50,028 bases of DNA from Sulfurovum sp. (GCA_016744875.1 JADGDL010000013.1:1-50028), one strand, 5' to 3'. Shown: positions 16,189 to 25,037, counted from the stretch's first letter. Program-made: numbers and translations. Notes: generated by a model from the sequence alone, not told the origin.

Positions 16189-17271
16189 TTAGTAGATTCC
16201 GTTTATTTGTGCATCAGAATCCATCATAAAGAGGGCATTATTTACCAAAATATCAGAAGTCTTTAGCCCTTTGATGACTTCAAAGTGCTTGTTGTCTAGT
16301 GGTTTTATATCTATAGCAATTGGTTCATATTCGCCTTTGAATTCCGTAGCAAGAAATGCATACCAGATACCATTTTTACGTATGGCTGCAGTTCTTGGTA
16401 TGACTAAACGTCTTTTATCTGCAGAAGAAGAATGTACTTTAACATACATGCCAGGTTTTAGCATGCCGTCTTCATTGTCAAGTATCAATCTAAGTGTAGC
16501 AGTAGCCTCTCTTGGATCAAGCATAGGGTAGAGCAGTGATTTTTCTGCTTCATATACTTTGTTGGTACTTTTTGGCATGACTTTAAAATTTCGAAGCGTA
16601 TCCAATTTTGTTAACTCATTTTGAAAGAGTTTAACTTCTGCCCATACTTTGTCAAGATCGATAATTTGGAAGAGTTTCTTTTTAGAGCTAAAAGATGAAC
16701 CTTGATTGATATTCTTTTCAAATATCCATCCTGATATTGGCGCATAGATCATTGTAAATTCATCTACATTACGCTCTTTTTTAATGTTTTCTATTTCTTT
16801 TTTACTTACACCCAAAAGAGAGAGTTTAGTCATTGCAGACTGTAGCATGCCTGGAGCGGTATGATCCGCGTTGTAATTGATAGAGTTTAGGTAATCTTGT
16901 TTTGCCTGATAGACTTCAGGAGAATAGACTTTTGCCAACAGCTCTCCTTGTACAACTTTTTTATACATACTGTCTGCATAGAGTGTATCGACAAAACCGG
17001 AGTACCATGCAAATACATCTACTTTACGTGAATCTTGTGCAACGATGTAGCCAAAATTAATTTGCTTTGGTGAAGTTATCATCTCTTTAACTTGAACAGT
17101 TTTTACATTGAAGAGTTGTTCTATGGTAGGTTTCTGTGATCTTACAGGTTTACTGGGTATATTTTTAGTCATAGGTGCATTATCTGATGCACATTTTCCT
17201 GCTTCACATTTCATAGTAGTCTCAGAATATAGGATAAAAGGTACTATCAGTATGAGTAATATTTTTAACAT
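16189..17271 (-). CDS. cusB: CusB-type periplasmic adaptor with N-terminal CxxGKC motif
   Basis: The membrane fusion protein of the Cus pump, 360 residues with a signal peptide (about 1-17). MKCEAGKCA (20-28) follows directly after it, where E. coli CusB has its methionine metal site. Then come the adaptor core with barrel-sandwich halves (DVFAWYSGFVDTLYA and IYAPISGWIFEKNINQG), a short helical hairpin and the beta-barrel (LKPGMYVKV). The start overlaps the cusC stop. Cysteine in place of methionine at the metal-capture end is the unusual feature. Confidence 0.93.
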   Translation of the reverse strand: MLKILLILIVPFILYSETTMKCEAGKCASDNAPMTKNIPSKPVRSQKPTIEQLFNVKTVQVKEMITSPKQINFGYIVAQDSRKVDVFAWYSGFVDTLYADSMYKKVVQGELLAKVYSPEVYQAKQDYLNSINYNADHTAPGMLQSAMTKLSLLGVSKKEIENIKKERNVDEFTMIYAPISGWIFEKNINQGSSFSSKKKLFQIIDLDKVWAEVKLFQNELTKLDTLRNFKVMPKSTNKVYEAEKSLLYPMLDPREATATLRLILDNEDGMLKPGMYVKVHSSSADKRRLVIPRTAAIRKNGIWYAFLATEFKGEYEPIAIDIKPLDNKHFEVIKGLKTSDILVNNALFMMDSDAQINGIY

Positions 17272-18464
17272 TAGAGTGCTCCTGTAAGAGATTTTAGTTT
17301 TGCTCCGGTTCTCAGGTATTCTGCTTTGATGGAAATAAGCTCTTCTTCAAGAGAGAGTTTCTGTTCTAAAAGACTTGTGTAGGCAAAGAGATCACCTCCT
17401 CTTTGAATGTTTGATTGGCTAAGTTCAAACATGTGTTCAAGTTGAGGCAAACTTTCATCTTTTATGATCTTATATATCTGATAGGCTTCTGTAAGTTTTG
17501 CATACATGATCTCTATATCACTTTGTAGTGAAGATCTATAGTCCAAAGAAGCACTTTGGGAAGCCAGTATCTCTTTTTGTGCAGATTCTGTATTGAGTTC
17601 TTCTGTACCGTAGAGAGGGTAGGAAAAACCAACAGTGATTGAAGTGTAGTCCTCAAATTCTGCACGATGAAAATAACCCATTTTTACATAAGGATCTGGA
17701 TTAGTACTTAATTCCTGTATGGTTTTATTGGCTGAGGCAACATTTTGTTGTGAAAGTTTTATACGATATGCTGGATTGTTTTCTAGTTTAGAAAGGTAAG
17801 AAGCTAAAGTTTTAGGTTTTGTAACCTTAAGTACATCAGAAACAGAACGGATCTTTCCCTGTATAAGATAGTTTAACCTTGCTTTCTGACTTTTTAGTAT
17901 TGTGTTGTAACGCTGGGCACGAATTTTTATCTTAGAGAGAAGTAAGGAAGCAGACATTGAACTTGTATGACTTTTGGTCTCAGTAGATGCATAAGACGTA
18001 TAGAGTTTTATGTTCTGATTTGCAACAGATTTATATTTGTTCACTATGCTAATACGTGCTTCAAGCTCTTTAACTGTGTAAGCGGTCATACGTATCTCTT
18101 CTGCAAGCTTGACTTTTGCTGCACCATAAGAGTCCATGATGACATCTTTTTGAGCCAATATATACGTTTTACGTGCATCAAGTTTCCCAAACCATGGAAA
18201 TTTTTGTTTGAAATTTACTGCTTCATATTGCATGGGTTCTATGGAACGGTTCGTGGGATCATCAAAAGGTATATTATTTACAGTAAAAGAGATATCTGGA
18301 TTAGAGAAATTTTGACTGGCTTCAATACGCTCATTCATAGCTGAAAGTCTGTGTTCAATAGCTTGCAGGGAAGGGTGCTTGTTAATAGATACTTCTATAA
18401 GTTGGTTGATACTCTGTGCCTGGAGTACACCTGCAAGACAAAGATATAAAATGGATATACGCAT
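17271..18464 (-). CDS. cusC: CusC/TolC-family outer membrane efflux protein
   Basis: The outer-membrane channel of the Cus pump, 397 residues with a signal peptide (MRISILYLCLAGVLQA). Long alpha-helical heptad-rich stretches and repeated internal halves are typical of TolC-type proteins, including MNERIEASQNFSNPDISF near the N terminus. The ATG at 18464 is chosen because AGGAG lies six bases upstream; the frame extends to 18497 but that would place 11 residues before the signal peptide. It leads the cusC-cusB-cusA-lipoprotein operon. Confidence 0.9.
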   Translation of the reverse strand: MRISILYLCLAGVLQAQSINQLIEVSINKHPSLQAIEHRLSAMNERIEASQNFSNPDISFTVNNIPFDDPTNRSIEPMQYEAVNFKQKFPWFGKLDARKTYILAQKDVIMDSYGAAKVKLAEEIRMTAYTVKELEARISIVNKYKSVANQNIKLYTSYASTETKSHTSSMSASLLLSKIKIRAQRYNTILKSQKARLNYLIQGKIRSVSDVLKVTKPKTLASYLSKLENNPAYRIKLSQQNVASANKTIQELSTNPDPYVKMGYFHRAEFEDYTSITVGFSYPLYGTEELNTESAQKEILASQSASLDYRSSLQSDIEIMYAKLTEAYQIYKIIKDESLPQLEHMFELSQSNIQRGGDLFAYTSLLEQKLSLEEELISIKAEYLRTGAKLKSLTGAL

Positions 18465-18635
18465 ATTGGCTCCTATATATTTGAATCTGCTGTACAATAG
18501 ATATATAGTACAAAATCTTTGTGCATGAAGTGTGCATAGGATGCGCTAATTACAAAATATACATAAATGAAAGAATCTTTTCATAAAATCTATAGATATA
18601 CTTGACATTAGATTTTTTTTCGGATAGAATGCACT

Positions 18636-18641
18636 TATAAT
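18636..18641 (+). promoter_or_regulatory. -10 box for the structured RNA / DUF4395 transcript
   Basis: TATAAT sits seven to eight bases before 18649, the first base of the long stem described next, so RNA would begin exactly at the stem. A T8 tract lies upstream (about 18613-18620). Confidence 0.65.
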
Positions 18642-18648
18642 TTAAATA

Positions 18649-18795
18649 AGCACTTGTAAAAACCCTAGAAGTTTACAATGGACAAGGGCATTTATCTATT
18701 TTTCTTGGAGATTTGTTGTCTCCCCTATATTGTTAATGGAAATTCGAGGAAAATACGTGAATGTGGTAAACCAATCTAGGGTCTTTAGAGGTGCT
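18649..18795 (+). ncRNA. strongly structured RNA candidate (6S-like fold or long leader), class unknown
   Basis: The two ends pair over a long stem: 18649-18655 with 18789-18795 (7 bp), 18657-18660 with 18784-18787 (4 bp), 18662-18669 with 18775-18782 (8 bp, accctaga/tctagggt) and 18671-18676 with 18766-18771 (6 bp), interrupted only by two 1x1 mismatches and a 1x3 loop. The interior is mostly open, with a 5-bp hairpin (ggaga/tctcc, about 18707-18723) and a small one near 18742-18762. Ends paired, an open middle and a TSS at the stem recall 6S RNA. It also lies 48 nt before DUF4395, so a leader or riboswitch is possible. No known core matched by eye. Confidence 0.6.
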
Positions 18796-18842
18796 ATTAA
18801 TATTTAATTGTACATGATTATGAATTATTTTAAGGAACACGA

Positions 18843-19295
18843 ATGTCAGCAACTTGTCCAATCTCCACTAGAAGAGTCGATTCAAACATGGTAAGAATGA
18901 TTTCTTTCCAGGTGGCTCTTTTTACTGTTATACTTCTCATTACGCAAGAGAGTGTTTTTGCACTTATACTTCTATTTGATTTTTTTATGAGAACGATACG
19001 TCAACAAAACCTTAGCCCTTTTCATATGATTGGTAAGTTTGTCTTGAACGGATGGGGTATAGCGCCTAAACTTTGTGATGAATCACCAAAAAGATTTGCA
19101 CTCTATCTTGGATTGGTCATTTCAATATTTTTAGTTGTTCTTTATGCAGCAGGATTTACAGCATTTGCCACGGCAGTCAGCATTATACTACTTATTTGTG
19201 CTTTACTTGAGACTTTATTCGACTTTTGTATAGGATGTAAGATATACTACGCACTTCAAATCATGAATGCTATGAAAGACCATAGACGTTCATAA
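18843..19295 (+). CDS. DUF4395 integral membrane protein
   Basis: A 150-residue membrane protein with about four hydrophobic segments. CPIST (5-9) at the N terminus and FCIGCKIYY in the last segment match the conserved cysteines of DUF4395, whose function is unknown but which is often linked with sulfur or redox genes. A strong AAGGAAC ribosome-binding site precedes the ATG. It is followed by an Rrf2 regulator and a sulfur amino acid enzyme, and preceded by the structured RNA, so the group may respond to sulfur status. Confidence 0.85.
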   Translation: MSATCPISTRRVDSNMVRMISFQVALFTVILLITQESVFALILLFDFFMRTIRQQNLSPFHMIGKFVLNGWGIAPKLCDESPKRFALYLGLVISIFLVVLYAAGFTAFATAVSIILLICALLETLFDFCIGCKIYYALQIMNAMKDHRRS

Positions 19296-19333
19296 TCTTC
19301 TGAGCTAAAGCTCAATAAAAAGGTTTATATCTT

Positions 19334-19747
19334 ATGGTAGGAATATCGAGTAAAACTGTCTATGCCATTGCTGCACTTCAGGAACTAGGTGATATACAGG
19401 ATAAAGAAGTATTGAAGATCAAAGAGATCGCTGCAAAAGCTTCTATCCCCCAAAACTTTTTAGAGCAGATACTGCTTGAACTTAAAAAACAAGGTCTCTT
19501 GATCAGTGTTAAAGGTGCCCATGGTGGGTATAAACTTGCCAAGGACCTGAAAGACATCTCTCTTAAAGATGTTGTGCTGATCTTGGAATCAGATATATTT
19601 ACAGCTATAATTCAACCAGACAATAAAGGTTTGGACCTCTTTTGGGATGATCTGAAAACAAATGTTTCAAAAGTATTTGAAATACCTCTCTCAGAACTTA
19701 AGAACTATCAACTTAAAGCGACAGAAACACTTAATTATTCTATATAG
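19334..19747 (+). CDS. Rrf2-family transcriptional regulator
   Basis: A 137-residue regulator with an N-terminal winged helix-turn-helix (ISSKTVYAIAALQEL, IPQNFLEQILLELKKQGLL, SVKGAHGGYKLAK). The three cysteines that hold an iron-sulfur cluster in IscR and NsrR are absent, so it is of the CymR type, which senses cysteine status through a partner in Firmicutes. Eleven bases separate it from the downstream PLP enzyme, a likely target. A 6-bp hairpin (19301-19314) precedes it. Confidence 0.9.
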   Translation: MVGISSKTVYAIAALQELGDIQDKEVLKIKEIAAKASIPQNFLEQILLELKKQGLLISVKGAHGGYKLAKDLKDISLKDVVLILESDIFTAIIQPDNKGLDLFWDDLKTNVSKVFEIPLSELKNYQLKATETLNYSI

Positions 19748-19758
19748 GAAGAACGACC

Positions 19759-21018
19759 ATGAAAAACCCCACAGACTTTGACTACTTCAATACTTTACTT
19801 GTACATAATGTAGGCTCAAGAGTAGGGCCTATTGCCCCAACAATTGTTCCTTCTGCTGCATTTGGATATGAGGATGCAGAAGAGGCAGAAGGCATTTTTG
19901 CTGCACAGGTAAATAAGCCTCTGTATGCTAGAGTAGGTAACCCGACCAATGCCAAATTAGAAGGTATTGTAGCTAAGATGGAAGGCGGCTTTGGTGCTAT
20001 TGCAACATCATCAGGTATGGGTGCTATCTCGATGGTATGTACAGCTTTTTTAAATACAGGTGATGAACTGCTCTGTATAGGTGGTTTCTTTGGTGGAACC
20101 TATTCACTGGTCAATGATACATTGGCGCGTTTTGGTGTTACAAATTCTTTTTGTGAAGTAGATGACTTTGAACATATAGAGAATACACTAAAACGCGGGA
20201 TTAAGATGGTGATATTTGAATCTGTAGGTAATCCAAGTCTTACACTTCCTGATGTTCAGCGAATCATTGATCTGTGTAATCAATATGAAACCGTTGTGAT
20301 GATAGATAACACCGCTACACCCTTACTCCTTAGACCTTTAGAAATGGGAGCAGATATTTCTGTGCACTCTTCAACAAAAAATATGTCTGGTCATTCAGCG
20401 GCATTGGGTGGAATAGCAGTATTTAGAGCAGTAAAAGAAGAGGGTGATAAACTTCTAAATGTTAAGTACGCGGATATACATAAAATTGTAGAAAAGATGG
20501 GTAAAAAAGCCTTTATACCTATTTGTAAAAAACGTGCGATCCGTGACTTTGGTATGACAGCCAATGCCTTTGGTTCATTTATGACTATGACCGGATTGGA
20601 GACACTTGCATTAAGAGTTGAGCGTGTTAATCAGAGTGTTGAAAAGATAAGTGCTATCTTGGATGAAAAACTTCCTGAGGGGGTAAGTGTAAACCATCCA
20701 TCTCTTCCATCTAGTCCTGATAATGAACGCTACAAATCAGACTTTGCACAAGGGTGTGGGCCGCTGCTTAGTATAGATTGTGGTAGTAAAGAGAGAGCAT
20801 TTACTTTACTGAATAATCTAAAACTGGTTATTTTAACAGCAAATATTGGAGATAACAGAAGTCTTGCACTGCATATGACAAGTACTATCTACTCTGATTT
20901 TGATGAAGAAGCACGTAAATTTTTAGGCGTACATGAAGGGCTTATCCGTGTTTCTATAGGTTTAGAAGACCCTAAAGCCATTGCAGAGGATTTCTTGCAA
21001 GCAGCAAATACCATATAA
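19759..21018 (+). CDS. PLP-dependent O-acetylhomoserine sulfhydrylase / methionine gamma-lyase family enzyme
   Basis: A 419-residue Cys/Met-metabolism enzyme. YARVGNPTN and ATSSGMGAIS bind PLP phosphate, and the Schiff-base lysine is in HSSTKNMSGH. The longer insert with RDFGMTANAFGSFMTMTGLETLALRVER is typical of the MetY branch that makes homocysteine from O-acetylhomoserine and sulfide. I am confident of the family but less so of sulfhydrylase versus lyase. It lies directly after a CymR-like regulator, consistent with sulfide assimilation control. Confidence 0.88.
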   Translation: MKNPTDFDYFNTLLVHNVGSRVGPIAPTIVPSAAFGYEDAEEAEGIFAAQVNKPLYARVGNPTNAKLEGIVAKMEGGFGAIATSSGMGAISMVCTAFLNTGDELLCIGGFFGGTYSLVNDTLARFGVTNSFCEVDDFEHIENTLKRGIKMVIFESVGNPSLTLPDVQRIIDLCNQYETVVMIDNTATPLLLRPLEMGADISVHSSTKNMSGHSAALGGIAVFRAVKEEGDKLLNVKYADIHKIVEKMGKKAFIPICKKRAIRDFGMTANAFGSFMTMTGLETLALRVERVNQSVEKISAILDEKLPEGVSVNHPSLPSSPDNERYKSDFAQGCGPLLSIDCGSKERAFTLLNNLKLVILTANIGDNRSLALHMTSTIYSDFDEEARKFLGVHEGLIRVSIGLEDPKAIAEDFLQAANTI

Positions 21019-21023
21019 CTATT

Positions 21024-22244
21024 ATGGTGTTTCATACTTTTTTACGGGTACTTACCTTTTTAATCTTTCTCTCTTTTTGGGCTAAAGCTGATACAGATAC
21101 AAAGGGTTTAGCTTATCTCAATAACATAAGGGAAAATGCTGGACTTATAAAATTCAAACACAATACAGCTTTAGAAAAAGCTGCTTCTTCACATGCCAAA
21201 TATCTCATTTTAAATCAAGTCTATGGTCATACTGAAAAGCGTAGCAGTATTGCCTATACTGGAAGTACACCTGCTAAGCGTGTACTAAAGGCTGGGTACC
21301 CTTCAACTTTTGTTATGGAAAATCTCTCTATCAATTCAGTAAATCCTGAAAAATCAGTAGATACTCTTTTTTCTGCAATCTATCATCGTTTTGTATTTTT
21401 AGACTTTGATAAAGATGAAATAGGTTTAGGTTCTTACGAGTCCAAGAAAAAAAGAAGAAAGAAAAGTGCCCATGTATACAATCTAGGTTCTCAAAGCATT
21501 TCTAAACTCTGTTCACAGACATTTATTATGCAGAGTGGTAACTACTATATTAAAAAAGTCTGTGAAGATAGTGATAAAATGATACCAGAGTCTCTTTTTG
21601 AAAAGAAAAAAGAGATGGTTCAGCGTAAAAACACTGATGTTGTACTTTTCCCTTATCCCGGGCAGAATAACATATGGCCAGCCTTTTACAAAGAAACACC
21701 TGATCCATTACCTTACTATGATGTAAGTGGTTATCCTGTCTCCGTACAATTTAATCCTGCAAATTATAAAAATGTACAACTTAAATCTTTTCGTTTATAC
21801 GATGCGTCAGGAAAAGAGTTAGAAAAGACCAAGATACTTCAACAAAACAATGATCACAATCATATCTTTACAAAACTTCAGTTCGCACTTATGCCACTAA
21901 AAAGATTGGATTTTTCTCAAAGGTATACCGCAGAGTTTAAGGCAATAGCAGATGGTAAACTGATACAGAAAAGTTGGACATTTAGAACAACAGAGTTGAA
22001 AGAAAAAGTCTATACCATTACAGAAGATCGTACAGATATTAAAATAAATGCAGGCACTTCTATAGTACTTTACATCGTACCTGGATCGAAAAAGAATATA
22101 GTAAGGTCGTACAGAAAAAGAGGGGATATAAAGGTAGTTTTTTTAGATCAAAATACTATGAAGATCACTGCCCCTTCAAGAGCTACATCTAGAAAGGTGA
22201 GTTTGGACTTTGGTCGCAGAAAGGTTTTTTTCACTATTCAGTGA
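21024..22244 (+). CDS. CAP-domain (SCP/PR1) secreted protein
   Basis: A 406-residue protein with a signal peptide (about 1-22). A CAP domain follows (GLAYLNNIRENAGL, ASSHAKYLILN, YGHTEKR, VMENLSIN, HRFVFLDFDKDEIGLG), as in bacterial YkwD-like proteins. The C-terminal half (about 200-406) is beta-rich with an Ig-like segment (KSWTFRTTE) and no known catalytic motif. It starts five bases after the PLP enzyme. The stop is three bases from the convergent sppA stop. Role unknown, perhaps at the cell wall. Confidence 0.85.
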   Translation: MVFHTFLRVLTFLIFLSFWAKADTDTKGLAYLNNIRENAGLIKFKHNTALEKAASSHAKYLILNQVYGHTEKRSSIAYTGSTPAKRVLKAGYPSTFVMENLSINSVNPEKSVDTLFSAIYHRFVFLDFDKDEIGLGSYESKKKRRKKSAHVYNLGSQSISKLCSQTFIMQSGNYYIKKVCEDSDKMIPESLFEKKKEMVQRKNTDVVLFPYPGQNNIWPAFYKETPDPLPYYDVSGYPVSVQFNPANYKNVQLKSFRLYDASGKELEKTKILQQNNDHNHIFTKLQFALMPLKRLDFSQRYTAEFKAIADGKLIQKSWTFRTTELKEKVYTITEDRTDIKINAGTSIVLYIVPGSKKNIVRSYRKRGDIKVVFLDQNTMKITAPSRATSRKVSLDFGRRKVFFTIQ

Positions 22245-22247
22245 AGA

Positions 22248-23102
22248 CTATAAAGAAGCTTTAAGTCCCCAAAAATAGTTTTGTATCTGCATGATACTTT
22301 TTGTACCAAGGTTATCCAAAAAAGACTCCAGTTTATCTTTTTCTTTCCATGAAGGCACTTCTACTTTGGCAAGTGTTTCAAGCTCTTTTTTTGCTTCAAA
22401 TTTTACACCTACACGGTCAATTAAGCCTGCTTTTTTTGCTCTATGGGCAGAAAAAATGTGTGCATCAGCATAATTTGTTGCATTGTTAATATCTAAACCT
22501 CTAGCATCAGCTACATCTTTTGTAAAAAGTTCATAGGTATCTTTTGTCAGTCTTTCTAACTCTGCTCTTTCTTCTACTGTCCATTCTCTAGTTGGAGTAC
22601 CTGCTTCTTTAAATTTACCTTGTTTAACGATCTGAGTCTTCACGCCTACCGTTTTCATAAGTTCTTCTACATTGGCACTTTCCATGATAACACCAATAGA
22701 TCCAACGATAGAACCAGGATTTGCTATGATCGTGTTTGCATATATGGATGCATAGTAAGACCCACTGGCCATAATACCAGACGCATAGGCTACTACAGGC
22801 TTATGTTTTTTAAGTTCTTTGATCGCATAGGCAATTTCTATGGACGGTGGAACTGCACCACCTGGCGAGTTAATGTTCAATAACACACCTTTAATTTTAG
22901 TGTCTTTTTGAGCATCTTCTATCTCTTTTAGAACAGCATCCGCACTCATGATGGGACCAAGGAGTTTTATCTCTTGTAAATTTGCTGTACTGAGTTGTGT
23001 GGAAGATGATGGCATAAGTACCACAAAGGCTATAAGTAAAAAAAGCATCCCCATAAAGTGTTGACCTATCCATTTAACTATATTTCCCAATGTCTTAAAC
23101 AT
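22248..23102 (-). CDS. sppA: signal peptide peptidase SppA (S49)
   Basis: An inner-membrane serine protease that degrades cleaved signal peptides, 284 residues, the short single-domain form. An N-terminal anchor (about 16-33) is followed by NSPGGAVPPS, the catalytic Ser in MASGSYYAS and the Lys in VKQGKFKEAGTP, forming a Ser-Lys dyad. Its start overlaps the end of the aminofutalosine deaminase gene by eight bases; the same pair is adjacent in Campylobacter jejuni as I remember it. Confidence 0.94.
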   Translation of the reverse strand: MFKTLGNIVKWIGQHFMGMLFLLIAFVVLMPSSSTQLSTANLQEIKLLGPIMSADAVLKEIEDAQKDTKIKGVLLNINSPGGAVPPSIEIAYAIKELKKHKPVVAYASGIMASGSYYASIYANTIIANPGSIVGSIGVIMESANVEELMKTVGVKTQIVKQGKFKEAGTPTREWTVEERAELERLTKDTYELFTKDVADARGLDINNATNYADAHIFSAHRAKKAGLIDRVGVKFEAKKELETLAKVEVPSWKEKDKLESFLDNLGTKSIMQIQNYFWGLKASL

Positions 23103-24309
23103 ATTTAACTCCTTCTATATATACTTCTGAAACTTCTCTAGTGTGGAGTATACTCCAAAGTGCTAGTTCTTCTGTTCTTTTTGGTGCTTCACTTAATGTT
23201 ATAAGTGCAAAATCTGCGAGTTTATCTTGTGCTATCTTACCACAATTGAGACCTAAAATATCTGCTGCATCAGATGTAATAGCCTTTAGTAGTGTTGTTG
23301 CAAGTTCTTGGATGGGAATGTTGTTATGGAGCATGATGGCAGCTCTAAGTTCATCGAAGATATTTAGCGAATCATTGGAGCTTAAACCATCTGTGGCGAG
23401 AGTGAAAGGAAGAGGTAGGTCTTCAATGGCAAGTCTTCCGCATCCTAAGTATCGATTGGAACGAGGACAGTGTGCAACTGAGTGTCCTTTTTTTGCCAAA
23501 TAATTTAACTCATCTTGGGTTGCCTGTACACAGTGGGTAAAGTGAGTAGGGTATGTGTCAAAAGCATGCATAAACTCTTCTATATTTGTAACGGTAGTAG
23601 AAGTGTTGAAGTATTTTAGAAAGAAGGCTTTGAATGTACCCGAACTTGATTCAAGCCATTCTCTTTCTTCTTGTGATTCTAAAAAGTGGGCACTTAGAGG
23701 CATATTATTTTGTTTAGCTACATTCACTGCTTTTTGTAAGAGTATAGGGTGTACAGCATAAGGAGAATGGATGGCTACTGCAGGAGTGATACGGGAACTT
23801 TTTTCGCATGACTGTGAGGCGCTAACACGCTCTTGAAAGTCACCATAAAGCATGTCCGCATACATGGCATTTGAGCCTATCAGTTCATTAAAAAAGACAA
23901 CACGTTGAGGGGTTTTTTCACAGACTTCAAGTTCATTACCAAAACTTGAAATGGCTCCAAATGTGGTGATGCCTGAACGCATCATCTCTTTACACTCATG
24001 TAGCATCAATTCATTGTTACATGCCCCCATAAGTTCATCACGGTGTTCTATGACAGAATCCAGCCAAGGCTTAAAAGAACCATATTTGAGTGAGGTTCTA
24101 TTGGCTGAGAACTCTAGATGTACATGTGTATTGATAAACCCTGGAAAGAGTACAGAGTTAGGTTCAGCATGTATGAGCTCAGCCTCAGGATATTTTGTCT
24201 GTAAAACCTCCAAGCTGTCGATATCTTTGATAGTATCAGTAAATGCAACGGCTTGATTATCTATAAAGCCGTTTGGTGTATAGATAAAGTCTGCACTAAT
24301 TATCTTCAT
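23095..24309 (-). CDS. mqnX: aminofutalosine deaminase (amidohydrolase)
   Basis: It deaminates 6-amino-6-deoxyfutalosine in the futalosine route to menaquinone. The 404-residue metal-dependent hydrolase has GFINTHVHLEFSANR (metal His pair), SAHFLESQEE, HCPRSNRYLG and the metal Asp in LATDGLSSND. Campylobacterota carry this enzyme (for example HP0267, Cj0067) and the pathway fits the lineage, but related chlorohydrolases share all motifs, so substrate is inferred from phylum and context. Confidence 0.85.
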   Translation of the reverse strand: MKIISADFIYTPNGFIDNQAVAFTDTIKDIDSLEVLQTKYPEAELIHAEPNSVLFPGFINTHVHLEFSANRTSLKYGSFKPWLDSVIEHRDELMGACNNELMLHECKEMMRSGITTFGAISSFGNELEVCEKTPQRVVFFNELIGSNAMYADMLYGDFQERVSASQSCEKSSRITPAVAIHSPYAVHPILLQKAVNVAKQNNMPLSAHFLESQEEREWLESSSGTFKAFFLKYFNTSTTVTNIEEFMHAFDTYPTHFTHCVQATQDELNYLAKKGHSVAHCPRSNRYLGCGRLAIEDLPLPFTLATDGLSSNDSLNIFDELRAAIMLHNNIPIQELATTLLKAITSDAADILGLNCGKIAQDKLADFALITLSEAPKRTEELALWSILHTREVSEVYIEGVKYV

Positions 24310-24429
24310 GATCTTCCTTATTTTATATAAATGTGTATTTTGGGTTTATTGTTTTTACTACGGTTTCATGTATATGTATAATGCGTTTATCATCATTGAA
24401 CAGCTTTTTCTACAAGGAATTTTTATTAC

Positions 24430-24723
24430 TTACCCATCTGAAGATAAAGCTCTGTGAAGCCTGTCAGCCTCTTGATGCATTTCCCACCAGTATCTAAGGT
24501 CTTGAGCCTTTTGTGATTGTGTGTTATTGACTATTTTATCGAAAGTATCACTATCTAAGTCTTTAAGTGCTTGGGACAGGTTAGTTACACAATCTATAAG
24601 GTAATCATAAGAGGCTACACACTCTTGTATCTCTTCTGGAACTTCTTTACCTTGTGATGCCAGTACATATGCATAGAGTTGACATGTTTTACGTAGTTGC
24701 ATCTCTTTATTAGAAGGTTTCAT
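24430..24723 (-). CDS. hypothetical helical protein
   Basis: A 97-residue, soluble, all-helical protein with cysteines in KTCQLYAYVLA, QECVASYDYL and DCVTNLSQ. No motif of a known family is visible. The ATG at 24723 is preferred to a TTG at 24750, since AAAAGGAC lies between them at a workable distance. It lies between mqnX and a second small gene on the same strand. Confidence 0.6.
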   Translation of the reverse strand: MKPSNKEMQLRKTCQLYAYVLASQGKEVPEEIQECVASYDYLIDCVTNLSQALKDLDSDTFDKIVNNTQSQKAQDLRYWWEMHQEADRLHRALSSDG

Positions 24724-24824
24724 GGGTTGGTGTCCTTTTTTAAAGTTCAAATAGTGTATTTTTTCTTACTTTACCTTAGTAATCTTAAATTGTATTGTAG
24801 GAAGTCTACTATATTTCAAGTCTT

Positions 24825-25037
24825 TCATTTAGTTGTTAGTTTACGTCTCCATGAGGTATATGCAGAATATGATGGATTTCCATCAACCATTTTATCATAT
24901 GCATGTCTGTAACTACAGTTGTTTTTTTCCTTATAATCATTTACCACGCTTACTACCATCTCTTTATCTGCTTGTTTATATGTGCCGTTCAATGATTTAA
25001 CTAGATTTATCTGTTCCATGTGCATACTCATGTCCAT
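24825..25037 (-). CDS. small hypothetical protein
   Basis: A 70-residue charged protein beginning MDMSMHMEQ, with a NYKEKNNCSYRHAYDKMVDGN-like helical middle and a basic C terminus (WRRKLTTK). An AAAAGGATTCTT ribosome-binding site is well placed before the ATG, which is the main reason to accept it. No family recognised; the helix pattern could be DNA-binding, but this is weak. Confidence 0.5.
   Translation of the reverse strand: MDMSMHMEQINLVKSLNGTYKQADKEMVVSVVNDYKEKNNCSYRHAYDKMVDGNPSYSAYTSWRRKLTTK

Noticed and set aside
18602..18607. TTGACA as -35 of the structured RNA promoter
   Set aside because: Spacing to TATAAT is 28 bp, too far for a sigma-70 promoter; this phylum often lacks a -35.
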